Shown: in pieces, positions 8,687 through 17,530 of the stretch
How the letters are laid out: the number at the start of each line of letters is the position of its first letter
Position numbering within the stretch: the stretch's first letter is position 1
Origin: an uncultured Lentibacter sp.
GTDB taxonomy: Bacteria; Pseudomonadota; Alphaproteobacteria; Rhodobacterales; Rhodobacteraceae
DNA length: 64,000 nt
Direction of reading: 5' to 3'
Assembly (NCBI RefSeq): GCF_937123735.1
Contig: NZ_CAKZKL010000017.1
Coordinates: 1 to 64,000 of the forward strand
Translations under genes and position numbers: made by a program
The notes under the pieces: model-generated
What the model saw: the letters and a program-made list of their open reading frames with translations, nothing else
The model's database searches: none
What the model was told of the DNA's origin: nothing

Positions 8687-9444
8687 ACTGGTCGGCCATC
8701 TGGACAATCTACACCGCGGAAATGACCCGCTTTTTCCGCACGTTTGTGCAGAGTTTCATTTCGCCAGTGATTTCGACATCGCTTTACTTTGTGGTGTTTG
8801 GCACAGCAATCGGCAGCCGGATTCAGCAGGTAGAAGGGGTGAGCTATGCGGCCTTTATCGTACCGGGGCTGATCATGCTGTCGGTGATGACCCAATCCAT
8901 CTCCAACGCCAGCTTTGGCATCTATTTCCCAAAGTTCACTGGCACCATTTTTGAGCTGCTCTCAGCGCCCGTAAATTTCTTTGAAATCGTGCTGGGGTAT
9001 GTCGGGGCGGCTGCAACGAAAGCCTTGTTTATCGGCTTGGTTATCCTGGCCACGGCCTCGGTGTTTATCGAGTTACAAATCGCCCACCCGCTGGCCATGA
9101 TGGCCTTTCTCGTGCTCACTTGCCTCAGTTTTGCGCTGTTTGGGTTCATCATCGGGATCTGGGCCGGAAACTTCGAGCAGCTCCAGCTTATTCCGCTTCT
9201 GGTGCTCACGCCGCTGATTTTTCTGGGGGGCGCGTTTTACTCGATCAGCATGTTGCCCGCTGTCTGGCAGACGGTGTCGCTGTTCAACCCTGTGGTCTAT
9301 CTGATTTCGGGTTTTCGCTGGGCGTTCTATGGCGCGGCGGATGTGCCCATAGGGCTGTCTCTTCTGGCCATTGCCGGTTTCACGGGGGCCTGTTTGCTGA
9401 CCATCGGCTGGATTTTCAAATCCGGCTACCGGCTCAAGCCTTGA
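8683..9444 (+). CDS. ABC-2 type transporter permease
   Basis: 253 residues with six predicted membrane segments, including the family motif near [21 protein letters not shown] followed by [14 protein letters not shown], which is typical of ABC-2 membrane proteins of the YadH/NodJ class. Translationally coupled to the ATPase upstream. The two form a homodimeric permease with two ATPases; the transported compound cannot be inferred. Confidence 0.92.
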   Translation: MNWSAIWTIYTAEMTRFFRTFVQSFISPVISTSLYFVVFGTAIGSRIQQVEGVSYAAFIVPGLIMLSVMTQSISNASFGIYFPKFTGTIFELLSAPVNFFEIVLGYVGAAATKALFIGLVILATASVFIELQIAHPLAMMAFLVLTCLSFALFGFIIGIWAGNFEQLQLIPLLVLTPLIFLGGAFYSISMLPAVWQTVSLFNPVVYLISGFRWAFYGAADVPIGLSLLAIAGFTGACLLTIGWIFKSGYRLKP

Positions 9445-9544
9445 GGCGCGCAAAGCACATGCAGCAGGCTTTTTTTCCAAAACACTGCACCCGCGCGGGC
9501 CCGCTCCCTTGTTTCGCCCCGCCCTCAGCTTTACATGGGCCTCT

Positions 9545-10342
9545 ATGATACGCAAATTGCCCTTTCTGAAAAACCAGCCGCGCGTGGCTGTTGTGCGCCT
9601 TGCGGGGCGGATTGCAGCGGGCACGCGCGGCGCGCTCTCTGATGAGGCGCTGGCCCCACTGCTGGAAAAGGCCTTTCGCAAAGGCAAACCCAAGGCTGTG
9701 GCGCTTGTTCTCAATTCGCCTGGTGGCTCGCCAGTGCAATCAGGCCTGATCGCCGCGCGTATCCGCCGGCTGGCAGAAGAAAAGAAGATACCTGTCCATG
9801 CCTTTGTAGAGGATGTCGCCGCGTCGGGGGGCTACTGGCTGGCCAGTGCCGCCGATGATATCTGGGCGGATGCCGGCAGCATCATTGGCTCGATCGGGGT
9901 GATCTCGGCAGGCTTTGGCGCGCAAGACTTTCTGGCCCGTCAGGGGCTAGAGCGGCGGGTTTACACTGCGGGCAAGTCCAAATCGACGCTGGATCCGTTC
10001 CAGAAAGAAAAGCCCGAAGATGTGAAACGCCTCAAGGCAATCCTCGATGACATGCACAAACTCTTCATTGCGCAAATCCAGAGCCGACGCGGCCGCAAAC
10101 TTGATGCAGAGGCCGAGCTTTTCACAGGCGAGTTCTGGCTTGCGGGCCGGGCGCTTGAGCTGGGGTTAATTGATGGTATTGCCCATATCGAACCCAAGCT
10201 CAAAGAGCTTTATGGCGAGAACGTCCGGCTGATCCCTTATGGCCGCAAAAAGCCGTTTTTGGCGCGGTTCGGCGCGGGGCTCGTGAACGAGGGCGTCACA
10301 GCCCTAGAGGAGCGTGCAGATTATGCCCGCTACGGGCTTTGA
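9545..10342 (+). CDS. S49 family serine peptidase (SppA/SohB-like)
   Basis: 265 residues from the ATG at 9545; the ORF can extend to a TTG at 9509 but lacks support there. The clan fold is recognised from VLNSPGGS, DVAASGGYWLA with nucleophile Ser94, the GSIGVI strand, and TAGKSKSTLDPF with general base Lys144. Ser and Lys are 50 residues apart, close to the 52 of the short Bacillus SppA, so the catalytic dyad is in one chain. No signal peptide is evident, so a cytoplasmic or membrane-associated role in degrading remnant signal peptides is inferred from the family. Confidence 0.88.
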   Translation: MIRKLPFLKNQPRVAVVRLAGRIAAGTRGALSDEALAPLLEKAFRKGKPKAVALVLNSPGGSPVQSGLIAARIRRLAEEKKIPVHAFVEDVAASGGYWLASAADDIWADAGSIIGSIGVISAGFGAQDFLARQGLERRVYTAGKSKSTLDPFQKEKPEDVKRLKAILDDMHKLFIAQIQSRRGRKLDAEAELFTGEFWLAGRALELGLIDGIAHIEPKLKELYGENVRLIPYGRKKPFLARFGAGLVNEGVTALEERADYARYGL

Positions 10343-10346
10343 GCGC

Positions 10347-10511
10347 ATGATATTCAAGATCGTCACACTTTTTCTTGTGTCCATGGGCGTGTTGGCCATG
10401 TTCGGGAAGCTCAAAGTGCCTGGCGCAAAGCAAATCGCCGACAAGCGTTGCCCCAAGTGCAAACGCTTCCGTATCGGCAAGGGGCCATGCCCCTGCAAAA
10501 CAAAAGGGTAG
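10347..10511 (+). CDS. Small membrane protein with zinc-ribbon-like tail
   Basis: 54 residues from the ATG at 10347. An N-terminal hydrophobic helix (about residues 3-20, IFKIVTLFLVSMGVLAMFG) is followed by a cytosolic tail with the pattern CPKCKRF-x6-CPC, four cysteines that could bind zinc or form a rubredoxin-like knuckle. It sits tightly between the S49 peptidase (4 bases) and the antiporter (3 bases), so it is probably co-transcribed. Function unknown. Confidence 0.75.
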   Translation: MIFKIVTLFLVSMGVLAMFGKLKVPGAKQIADKRCPKCKRFRIGKGPCPCKTKG

Positions 10512-10514
10512 AGT

Positions 10515-11483
10515 ATGGATTGGCTACTTGCCTCTCTGGGGCTGGTTATTTTGCTTCTGGCCGGCGATAGCCTTGTGCGCGGTGCTGTCAATCTCGCGCT
10601 CAGGGTTGGCATTCCGGCGCTGGTGGTGTCGCTGACAATCGTGGCCTTTGGCACCTCTGCGCCGGAGCTTTTGATTGCCATCAAGGCGGTGATGGAAAAC
10701 GCACCCGACATTGCCATGGGCAATGTTGTGGGCTCCAATACGGCCAATATCCTGATGGTGCTGGGGTTTCCGGCGCTTCTGGCGGCCATGCACACCTCCG
10801 AATGTGACAGCCGTAAAAATTATATCTACATGATCGCCAGCTCGCTCCTGTTCATCGCGCTCGCCTTCCGGGGCGTGTTTGATTTCTGGGCGGGGCTTGT
10901 CTTGCTCGCTGCGCTTGCCGCCGTTCTCACGGACAGCTTCCTGCACGCGCGCAATCACCGCCGCGAAACACGCGCGGCCGAGGCGGCACTGGAAGATGAG
11001 GCGCTTGAAGAGCTTGAAGGCGCAGACCCAGAGTTGCCCTGGTGGAAGATCATTGTCTTCCTCGCGCTGGGGCTTGTCGGCTTGCCGCTGGGGGCTGATA
11101 TCCTTGTGGACAGCGCCGTAAACATAGCCCGCGAGTTCGGCGTCACCGAAACGGTCATCGGCCTTACGCTTGTTGCCTTGGGCACATCCCTTCCCGAGCT
11201 TGCCACAACGGTCATGGCCGCGCTGCGCCGTCAGGCCGATGTGGCTCTGGGCAATGTGATTGGCTCCAATATGTTCAACCTGCTGGCGATTATTGGCATC
11301 ACGGCGCTTCTTGGCGATATTCCGGTGGATGGGCAATTCTTGCAGTTTGACCTTTGGGTCATGCTGGGCGCCTCGCTGTTGCTGGTGCCTTTTGTCTTTT
11401 TCAAACGCGACATCACCCGCGGGTGGGGCGTGCTGCTCACCGGGCTCTATCTGGCCTACCTTGCCATTGTGGTGATGGCATGA
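10515..11483 (+). CDS. Calcium/sodium antiporter (CaCA family, YrbG-like)
   Basis: 322 residues with about ten membrane helices arranged as two inverted halves. The alpha-1 repeat AFGTSAPELLIAIKAVMEN with GNVVGSNTANI and the alpha-2 repeat VALGTSLPELATTVMAA with GNVIGSNMFNL are the ion-binding motifs of the family. An acidic cytoplasmic loop (residues about 155-175) separates the halves. It exchanges sodium or protons against calcium at the inner membrane. The start is preceded by GGGTAGAG and the stop overlaps the next gene (ATGA). Confidence 0.93.
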   Translation: MDWLLASLGLVILLLAGDSLVRGAVNLALRVGIPALVVSLTIVAFGTSAPELLIAIKAVMENAPDIAMGNVVGSNTANILMVLGFPALLAAMHTSECDSRKNYIYMIASSLLFIALAFRGVFDFWAGLVLLAALAAVLTDSFLHARNHRRETRAAEAALEDEALEELEGADPELPWWKIIVFLALGLVGLPLGADILVDSAVNIAREFGVTETVIGLTLVALGTSLPELATTVMAALRRQADVALGNVIGSNMFNLLAIIGITALLGDIPVDGQFLQFDLWVMLGASLLLVPFVFFKRDITRGWGVLLTGLYLAYLAIVVMA

Positions 11484-12259
11484 GCGCGGCCCTTGTCACT
11501 GGCGGCGCGCAACGCCTTGGCGCAGCCATGGTGCGCTATCTCGCAAAACGGGGCTTTGCCGTTGCGGTGCATTACAACAGCTCTTCACAGGCCGCAGATG
11601 CTCTGGTCGCTGAGTTGAGAGAACAGGGCGCGCAGGCCGTTGCGCTCGGGGCCGACTTGCTTGAGGAGGCGACCACCGAAACGCTGGTTGCCCGCGCCAG
11701 TGAGGCCCTGGGTCAGCCGCTCACCTGCCTGATCAACAACGCCTCTATCTTTGAATACGACACGCTTGCCACGGCCACGCGCACCAGCTGGGAGCGCCAT
11801 ATCGGCTCCAATCTGCGTGCGCCCTATGTGTTGACACAGGCCTTCATGCGCCAGGCCCCGCCAGCGGGCACCGATGAAAACGGTGAGCCTATGGCCAGTG
11901 CGCTCATCATCAATATGCTTGATCAGCGGGTGCGCAAGCTCACGCCGGAATTCAGCACCTATACGATTGCCAAAATGGGCCTTTGGGCGCTGACTCAAAC
12001 CGCCGCACAGGGACTTGCACCGGCCATTCGGGTGAATGCCATTGGCCCGGGGCCCACCTTGCAAGGCGCGCGTCAGAGCGAGAGCCACTTTGCCCGACAG
12101 CGCGAAAGCACTGTCCTTGAGCGCGGCGCAAACCTCTCTGACATCACCGCGGCGCTGGGCTATTTTCTGGATGCACCGGCGGTCACAGGTCAGCTTCTTT
12201 GCGTGGACGGTGGCCAACATCTGGCTTGGCAAACCCCAGATGTGTTGGGTGTCGAATAG
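11480..12259 (+). CDS. Short-chain dehydrogenase of the pteridine reductase / FolM type
   Basis: 259 residues from the ATG at 11480, coupled to the antiporter gene by an ATGA overlap. The cofactor motif is TGGAQRLG, with Arg12 in the position that pteridine reductases use for NADPH. The catalytic site is Asp148, Tyr161 and Lys165: no Ser, but Asp 13 residues before Tyr and Lys four after, exactly the D181/Y194/K198 spacing of Leishmania PTR1. This supports dihydrobiopterin, dihydromonapterin or dihydrofolate reduction rather than a generic alcohol dehydrogenase. The link with the antiporter is only positional. Confidence 0.85.
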   Translation: MSAALVTGGAQRLGAAMVRYLAKRGFAVAVHYNSSSQAADALVAELREQGAQAVALGADLLEEATTETLVARASEALGQPLTCLINNASIFEYDTLATATRTSWERHIGSNLRAPYVLTQAFMRQAPPAGTDENGEPMASALIINMLDQRVRKLTPEFSTYTIAKMGLWALTQTAAQGLAPAIRVNAIGPGPTLQGARQSESHFARQRESTVLERGANLSDITAALGYFLDAPAVTGQLLCVDGGQHLAWQTPDVLGVE

Positions 12260-12395
12260 GGCAAATACAGCATTCGCGCCGCAAGTTTTGCACTGCGATG
12301 GTTTTGGCGTGAAGAAGCTTAACAAAAATGTAATAAAACCAATGTCTTGCAGATTTCTCATTAAAAAATCACGCAAAATCAATACCTTGGTAAGC

Positions 12396-12412
12396 TGCCT
12401 AATTTTTAGGCA
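12396..12412. promoter_or_regulatory. Perfect inverted repeat, possible operator
   Basis: TGCCTAATTTTTAGGCA: seven-base arms around TTT. It may be a regulator site or a small hairpin; no regulator family can be named. Confidence 0.4.
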
Positions 12413-12449
12413 CATTAACCAAATGGCCAAAATACAACGGAAAATCTTG

Positions 12450-12464
12450 GTTCGCATGAGGTTA
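12450..12464 (+). promoter_or_regulatory. Imperfect LexA (SOS) box upstream of uvrC
   Basis: GTTC-N7-GTTA, one mismatch from the alphaproteobacterial LexA consensus GTTC-N7-GTTC, 96 bases before the uvrC start. A perfect copy occurs at mmcB in this window. Confidence 0.4.
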
Positions 12465-12473
12465 TACTCAGAG

Positions 12474-12482
12474 TTATCCACA
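12474..12482 (+). promoter_or_regulatory. DnaA box
   Basis: TTATCCACA, identical to the consensus DnaA box, with a 7/9 match TTATACTCA starting 12 bases upstream. Located in the AT-rich island before uvrC. Confidence 0.5.
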
Positions 12483-12559
12483 GGAATCGGGGAGAGCTTT
12501 TCTATTGCCCTCGCCTTGGTAACATTGCAGCCAACAGGGCGAATCGTGAAAGGGCAAAG

Positions 12560-14428
12560 ATGAGCGAAACCGAGCCACAGCCCGTCCCCACGGGCCATCA
12601 GGTGATTGCCGCTTATGTGAAGCTGCTCAGCGGCGAGCCGGGGGTCTACCGGATGCTCGATAGCCAGGCGCGGGTGCTCTATGTGGGCAAGGCGCGCAAC
12701 CTCAAGGCGCGGGTCTCCAGCTATGCCCGTCCGACAGGGCACTCGGGCCGCATCGCCCGGATGATCTCCGAAACCGCGACCATGATGTTCCTGACCACGA
12801 AAACAGAAACAGAAGCGCTGTTGCTTGAGCAGAACCTCATCAAGCAGCTCAAACCCAAATACAATGTGCTGCTGCGCGATGATAAGAGCTTTCCCAATAT
12901 TCTGGTCACCCGCCATGATTTCCCGATGATCAAAAAGCACAGGGGCGCCAAGAAAGAGAAGGGTGATTATTATGGCCCTTTCGCCTCGGCGGGGGCCGTA
13001 TCGCGCGCACTGGCACAGCTTCAGAGGGTTTTCTTGTTGCGCAATTGCTCTGACAGCGAGTTTGAAAGCCGCACCCGCCCTTGCTTGCAATATCAGATCA
13101 AGCGGTGCTCGGGCCCCTGTGTCGGAAAGGTGAATGCCGAGGAATACCGCGAGCATGTGCGCGATGCGGTGCGCTATCTCTCTGGGCGGTCTACCGATTT
13201 GCAGGAAAAACTCGGCAAGGAAATGCAGGCCGCCTCCGAAACTTTGGAGTTTGAGAAGGCCGCAGCCCTGCGCGACCGTATCAAAGCGCTCACACAGGTG
13301 CAGAGCACGCAAGGCATCAACCCGCGCGCCACCGCCGAAGCCGATGTGATCGCCTTGCATATGGACAAGGGGCAGGCCTGTGTGCAGGTGGTTTTCATTC
13401 GCGCCAATCAAAATTGGGGCAACCGCGATTTCTATCCGCGCTTGGGCAGTGAAGAAATTGAAGCCAGCGAAGTTCTGGAAGCCTTCATTGGCCAGTTCTA
13501 TGATGGCAAAGATCCGCCCCGCCTGCTGCTGCTTTCCCACCCGCTTGATGCTCCGGAGCTGATGGCCGAAGCGCTGAGCGAAAAGGTGCGGCATAAAGTG
13601 GAAATCATGATGCCCCAACGGGGCGAAAAAGCTGAGCTGGTCGGCTTTGCCGCCCGCAATGCAGAGCAAAGCCTGGCGCGCAAAAGTGCGGAAACCGCCA
13701 CACAGGCCAAGCTGTTACAAGGGCTGGCCGAGGCCTTTGATCTGCCCGCCCCGCCGCAACGCATTGAGGTCTATGACAACTCCCATATCCAGGGCGCCCA
13801 TGCTGTTGGCGGGATGATCGTGGCTGGTCCTGACGGTTTTCTGAGAAACCAATATCGCAAATTTGACATCAAAGGCGATAACCATACCCCGGGCGATGAC
13901 TTTGGCATGATGAAAGAGGTGCTGGAGCGGCGTTTCAAGCGGCTCATGAAGGAAGATCCAAACAAGACAGAGGGCCTCTGGCCCGATCTTCTGCTCATTG
14001 ATGGCGGCATTGGGCAGGTCTCTGCGGTGCGCGCCATTATGGACAAAATGGGCGTGTCCGATATTCCCATGGTGGGGGTCGCCAAAGGCGTTGATCGCGA
14101 TGCGGGCAAAGAAGAATTCTACCGCACCGGCAAGCGCCCCTTCGCCCTGCGCCACAATGATCCCGTGCTCTATTTCGTGCAACGCTTGCGCGATGAGGCC
14201 CACCGCTTTGCCATTGGCACCCATCGGGCCAAGCGCTCCAAAGCCATGGGCATCACCCCGCTTGACGAGATCGCCGGTGTTGGCGCGCGGCGCAAGCGGG
14301 CGCTGTTGGCGCATTTCGGCAGCGCCAAAGCTGTCAGCCGCGCTGCACTTGCCGATCTTAAGGCCGTGGAGGGCATTTCCGACAAGATCGCAGAAGCAAT
14401 CTACGATCACTTTCACGAGAAAGGCTGA
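12560..14428 (+). CDS. uvrC: Excinuclease ABC subunit C
   Basis: 622 residues, the normal length. Domains in order: GIY-YIG nuclease (GVYRML...VLYVGKA near residues 30-50) for the 3' incision, cysteine-containing linker [13 protein letters not shown], UvrB-binding UVR motif around residues 205-240, the RNase H-like 5' incision domain ([17 protein letters not shown] with catalytic acidic residues), and a C-terminal helix-hairpin-helix pair ([35 protein letters not shown]). It makes the dual incisions in nucleotide excision repair with UvrAB, which lie elsewhere. Upstream regulatory sites suggest SOS or DnaA control. Confidence 0.98.
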   Translation: MSETEPQPVPTGHQVIAAYVKLLSGEPGVYRMLDSQARVLYVGKARNLKARVSSYARPTGHSGRIARMISETATMMFLTTKTETEALLLEQNLIKQLKPKYNVLLRDDKSFPNILVTRHDFPMIKKHRGAKKEKGDYYGPFASAGAVSRALAQLQRVFLLRNCSDSEFESRTRPCLQYQIKRCSGPCVGKVNAEEYREHVRDAVRYLSGRSTDLQEKLGKEMQAASETLEFEKAAALRDRIKALTQVQSTQGINPRATAEADVIALHMDKGQACVQVVFIRANQNWGNRDFYPRLGSEEIEASEVLEAFIGQFYDGKDPPRLLLLSHPLDAPELMAEALSEKVRHKVEIMMPQRGEKAELVGFAARNAEQSLARKSAETATQAKLLQGLAEAFDLPAPPQRIEVYDNSHIQGAHAVGGMIVAGPDGFLRNQYRKFDIKGDNHTPGDDFGMMKEVLERRFKRLMKEDPNKTEGLWPDLLLIDGGIGQVSAVRAIMDKMGVSDIPMVGVAKGVDRDAGKEEFYRTGKRPFALRHNDPVLYFVQRLRDEAHRFAIGTHRAKRSKAMGITPLDEIAGVGARRKRALLAHFGSAKAVSRAALADLKAVEGISDKIAEAIYDHFHEKG

Positions 14429-14446
14429 CAGGCCAGAGCGCGGGCC

Positions 14447-14830
14447 TCAGTGGTCCCAGCCGAACTCCTCGCGCCTCTTCTGGTTCAACTCTGCCTTGCG
14501 CCGGATCATTTCCGCAAAGAGCGGTGTCACATCGTCATCGTCATAATGTGCCTTCACCATGCCAGAAATCAGCGCCGTCCAGTAAATGCGCAAGACCGTG
14601 TTGATCTTGACTTGGTAACCCGGGCCAAGATTGCGAAACCATCTGAGCATATCTTCGTCCAGGCGGATCGAGATTTTTTCTTTGCGGCAGGTCTGGCCAA
14701 AGGCGCTTACCGAGCCGGTCCAATCCTTGGGTAAGGAGCGGTCAACCCAGTCAAAGACCAGTTCTTCCTGAAAGCTTTTGAGCTGTTCAAAGAGCTCGAC
14801 GCGCGCGCTCTGCTTTGTCATGCGTGGCAT
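14447..14830 (-). CDS. BrnA-type antitoxin, orphan
   Basis: 127 residues from the ATG at 14830, with GAGG six bases upstream. The C-terminal half (KISIRLDEDMLRWFRNLGPGYQ, then a ribbon-helix-helix helix INTVLRIYW) is characteristic of the COG3514/BrnA antitoxin family, whose RHH domain binds DNA and represses its own operon. The N-terminal half is a longer basic/acidic region than in short BrnA proteins. No BrnT toxin gene lies on either side: uvrC precedes and pgsA is divergent. It may be a stand-alone RHH regulator. A hairpin-forming site at 14913-14936 lies about 85 bases upstream and could be its operator. Confidence 0.75.
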   Translation of the reverse strand: MPRMTKQSARVELFEQLKSFQEELVFDWVDRSLPKDWTGSVSAFGQTCRKEKISIRLDEDMLRWFRNLGPGYQVKINTVLRIYWTALISGMVKAHYDDDDVTPLFAEMIRRKAELNQKRREEFGWDH

Positions 14831-14912
14831 TTGAGACCTCGTATTTTGCTGTCTTGCCCAATTTGCCAACCAGACCTTAACGAACCTTCACAGCGGCGCG
14901 CTGCCCTACGGG

Positions 14913-14936
14913 CTGTCCATACTGTGGTATGCACAG
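14913..14936. promoter_or_regulatory. Inverted repeat between brnA-like gene and pgsA
   Basis: CTGT-C-CATAC-TGTG-GTATG-C-ACAG: nine paired bases with one mismatch around a TGTG loop, in the divergent gap 14831-15011. A second small repeat GCCC-TAC-GGGC lies at 14903-14913. Either an operator, for example for the RHH protein, or an mRNA hairpin. Confidence 0.4.
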
Positions 14937-15011
14937 GTAGCCCTACAGCCAGCCCCACAGCGAAGATTGCCACTTTTACCAAGGCCCAAAGCGGGCTAAA
15001 AGAAATCCATA

Positions 15012-15677
15012 ATGGTTTGGAACATACCCAATATTCTCACGGCCCTGCGCCTGTTGGCTGCCCCCTCTGTGGCGGTTATGTTTTTATATTTTACAAGGCC
15101 TTACGCCGATTGGTTTGCCCTGATCCTCTTTGTGAGCGCCGCGATAACCGACTGGTTTGACGGCTACCTTGCGCGCATGTGGAAGCAGGAAACCAAGCTT
15201 GGGGCCATGCTGGACCCTATCGCTGACAAAGCCATGGTCGTGATCGCTCTGATGATCATCATAGGCTATGCCGACACGAGCTGGACACCATGGCTTGTGT
15301 TGCCGGCCACGGTCATTCTCTTTCGGGAGGTCTTTGTTTCGGGTTTGCGCGAGTTTCTGGGCGAAACGGCGGGCACCCTCAAGGTTACGCGGCTCGCCAA
15401 GTGGAAAACCACCCTGCAAATGGTTGCAATTGCAGTGCTTTTTTCCAAAGGCGTCTTTGAGCATTACCTTGTCATGGCCTCATGGGGTATGGATGATGCG
15501 CTTTTTGACGCCATCATCAGCGGCCGCGAAGAAGACATTCAAGGGCTGCGTTGGAAAGCCGTGGGCATGTATTGGGCCGGTCAGATCGGCGTTGTGCTGC
15601 TTTGGGGCGCGGCTGTTCTGACAGTGTTGACGGGCTGGGATTATTTCAAAAAATCAATGCCACACCTGAAGGAATAA
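15012..15677 (+). CDS. pgsA: CDP-diacylglycerol--glycerol-3-phosphate 3-phosphatidyltransferase
   Basis: 221 residues. The CDP-alcohol phosphotransferase signature is complete: Asp47, Asp50-Gly51, Ala54-Arg55, Gly64, Asp68 and Asp72 (DxxDGxxARx8Gx3Dx3D). Several membrane helices surround it. It makes phosphatidylglycerol phosphate, the first committed step to phosphatidylglycerol and cardiolipin at the inner membrane. It heads a tight run pgsA-moaD-moaE-alkX-like with 3, 0 and -4 base spacings. Confidence 0.95.
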   Translation: MVWNIPNILTALRLLAAPSVAVMFLYFTRPYADWFALILFVSAAITDWFDGYLARMWKQETKLGAMLDPIADKAMVVIALMIIIGYADTSWTPWLVLPATVILFREVFVSGLREFLGETAGTLKVTRLAKWKTTLQMVAIAVLFSKGVFEHYLVMASWGMDDALFDAIISGREEDIQGLRWKAVGMYWAGQIGVVLLWGAAVLTVLTGWDYFKKSMPHLKE

Positions 15678-15680
15678 GCG

Positions 15681-15926
15681 ATGGATGTGCTATATTTTGC
15701 CTGGGTGCGAGAGCGCATTGGTGTGCCAAGAGAGACGGTCCAAAGCTCGGCTGGGACTGTCTTGGACCTTGTGGAGGAGCTGCGCGCGCGCGAGGCACGC
15801 TATGCAGCGGCTTTTGCCGATATTTCCGCCTTGCGCGTGGCGCTTGATCAGGAGTTGAGCAATTTTGACGCGTCCCTGGCCGGTGTGCGTGAAGTGGCTT
15901 TTTTCCCGCCGATGACGGGGGGATAG
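15681..15926 (+). CDS. moaD: Molybdopterin synthase sulfur carrier subunit
   Basis: 81 residues with a ubiquitin-like fold pattern and the obligatory C-terminal Gly-Gly (FPPMTGG) that is adenylated by MoeB and thiocarboxylated. It donates sulfur to cyclic pyranopterin monophosphate in the MoaD2-MoaE2 complex. moaE starts on the next base after its stop codon. Confidence 0.95.
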   Translation: MDVLYFAWVRERIGVPRETVQSSAGTVLDLVEELRAREARYAAAFADISALRVALDQELSNFDASLAGVREVAFFPPMTGG

Positions 15927-16376
15927 ATGGAAGTTCGTGTTCAGGAAGAGCCCTTTGATCTTGGTCTTGAAAGCGTTGTTTTTGCAAATAAAACAAGTGC
16001 CTCCGGGGCTGTTGTGACATTCACTGGTGTTGTGCGCGACACGCCTGAGGGCACTCTCGATTACATGGATATTGAGCACTATCCGGGGATGACAGAGGCG
16101 GCGCTTCGCCAGATTGCGCAGGATGCGTTAACCAAATGGTCATTGGAAGATGCCACGATCATTCACAGATTCGGTAAAATGCACGCAGGTGAGATGATCA
16201 TGATGGTCGCCACAGCGGCGCGCCACAGAAAGGATGCCTTTGAGGCCGCAGAGTATTTGATGGATTTCCTCAAGTCGCGCGCGCCGTTTTGGAAAAAAGA
16301 AGTGAGCAAGAACGGTGCGAGCTGGGTTGCCGCGCGTGATGAGGACGAAACAGCCCTGACCCGCTGGCAAGAATGA
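15927..16376 (+). CDS. moaE: Molybdopterin synthase catalytic subunit
   Basis: 149 residues. The conserved segments TFTGVVRD, IEHYPGMTE, IIHRFGKMHAGE and the active-site region SRAPFWKKE (catalytic Lys) are present. It converts precursor Z to molybdopterin with MoaD. Followed by a four-base overlap with the glycosylase gene. Confidence 0.96.
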   Translation: MEVRVQEEPFDLGLESVVFANKTSASGAVVTFTGVVRDTPEGTLDYMDIEHYPGMTEAALRQIAQDALTKWSLEDATIIHRFGKMHAGEMIMMVATAARHRKDAFEAAEYLMDFLKSRAPFWKKEVSKNGASWVAARDEDETALTRWQE

Positions 16377-17530
16377 AAAGGTTACGCCTTTGTAACCACA
16401 GCGCACGCTCTCTCTGGCTTGAAAGACACGGGCTTCTCTCACCGCCCGTTGGCCCCCTAGATACGCTGCAAGTTGTTGAAAAGCTTGGGTTTGTTCAGCT
16501 GGATTCCATCCGCCACGTTGAGCGCGCGCATGATCATATTCTTTGGTCCCGCAATCAAGGGTACAGGCCGGAAACTCTCTTTAACCACCTGATAAAAAGA
16601 GACTTTTTTGAACACTTCACGCATGACGCCAGTCTCATCCCCATGTCTTTTCTGCCCATGTGGACACTTCAGTTCGCGCGCCGTGCCGAGAAAATTCTGA
16701 ACGCCGGCTGGTGGAAAGCCATGCCAGACGCTGAAGCGCGTGCCGCGATAAAGGCCCGCATCTCGCGGGAAGGTCCCTTGAGCACAAAGGCCTTTGAAAG
16801 CGCAGGCCCCCGGCCCAAGGCCATGTGGCAGCGCCCGCCACATAAGCTGGCGCTCGATTACATGTGGTATGCTGGCGAGCTCGCAACCAGTCACCGCGAA
16901 AAATTTGTGAAGTTTTATGACCTGAGTGAACGCGTTTTCCCGGCGCCCTACCGGGAACAGGATCTGGGCCGTGAGGCTCAGATTGACTGGCTCTGTCAGG
17001 CTGCGCTGGAGCGATTGGGCTTTGCCAGCGCCGGGGAGGTGCAACGGTTTTGGGGGGTTTGCAGCGCAGCAGAAGTGCGTGACTGGTTGAGTTCGGCGAG
17101 GTCGAGACTGGTTCAAATCCGGGTGGAAATGGCCGATAAAAGCGAGGTTTTGCTCTGGTCATTGCCCGAGGTGCTGCACCGTGCTGCGCAGCTTCCGCTC
17201 CCGTCACAGCGAATGCGGCTGCTCAACCCGTTTGACCCCGCGATCCGTGACCGCGCGCGGTGCCTGAGGCTTTTTGGATTTGAATATCGCAACGAGATTT
17301 TTGTTCCCGAGGCCCAGCGAAAATGGGGCTATTACGTCTATCCGCTCCTGGAAGGCACATCCTTTGTCGGGCGCGTCGCCCTCAAAGCCGACAGGCGGAC
17401 AGGCGTATTGCATTTGCAAAAGCTCTGGCCTGAACCTCATGTGAAATGGGGCACAGGGCGCCAAAACCGCCTGCAAGCCGAGCTGGCAAGGTTTGCGCGG
17501 TTCTCTAGCTTAAGTCTCTGTAAATACTAG
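16373..17530 (+). CDS. Winged-helix DNA glycosylase of the AlkZ/YcaQ (AlkX) family
   Basis: 385 residues of the HTH_42 (COG3214) family. The catalytic Q-phi-D motif is seen as Gln42-Leu43-Asp44 in VQLDSIRHVERAHDHILWSR; E. coli YcaQ (AlkX), which unhooks interstrand crosslinks, carries Q-phi-D, while Streptomyces AlkZ has Q-phi-Q. Three tandem winged-helix segments and the C-terminal beta region (LNPFDPAIRDRARCLRLFGF) follow. Likely removes bulky or crosslinked N-alkyl purines. Co-transcribed with the unrelated moaDE genes through an ATGA overlap. Ends convergently against the next gene by four bases. Confidence 0.85.
   Translation: MKRLRLCNHSARSLWLERHGLLSPPVGPLDTLQVVEKLGFVQLDSIRHVERAHDHILWSRNQGYRPETLFNHLIKRDFFEHFTHDASLIPMSFLPMWTLQFARRAEKILNAGWWKAMPDAEARAAIKARISREGPLSTKAFESAGPRPKAMWQRPPHKLALDYMWYAGELATSHREKFVKFYDLSERVFPAPYREQDLGREAQIDWLCQAALERLGFASAGEVQRFWGVCSAAEVRDWLSSARSRLVQIRVEMADKSEVLLWSLPEVLHRAAQLPLPSQRMRLLNPFDPAIRDRARCLRLFGFEYRNEIFVPEAQRKWGYYVYPLLEGTSFVGRVALKADRRTGVLHLQKLWPEPHVKWGTGRQNRLQAELARFARFSSLSLCKY

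Larger units (their letters stand above)
12260..12559 (+). promoter_or_regulatory. AT-rich intergenic region upstream of uvrC
   Basis: 300 bases without a gene. By hand count bases 12301-12480 hold 63 G+C in 180, 35 percent, far below the flanking genes. Within it are a palindrome (12396-12412), a TTAACC half-site (12415-12420), an SOS-like box (12450-12464) and a perfect DnaA box (12474-12482). The uvrC promoter must lie here but no single -35/-10 pair stands out. Confidence 0.6.

Noticed and set aside
12301..12482. Chromosomal replication origin.
   Set aside because: Only one perfect DnaA box and one weak one; no dnaA, hemE, parAB or gidAB nearby. Kept only as a regulatory island.
11585..13669. 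Minus-strand ORF of 694 codons across the SDR and uvrC genes.
   Set aside because: Antisense to two recognised genes and crosses an AT-rich promoter region; no domain seen.
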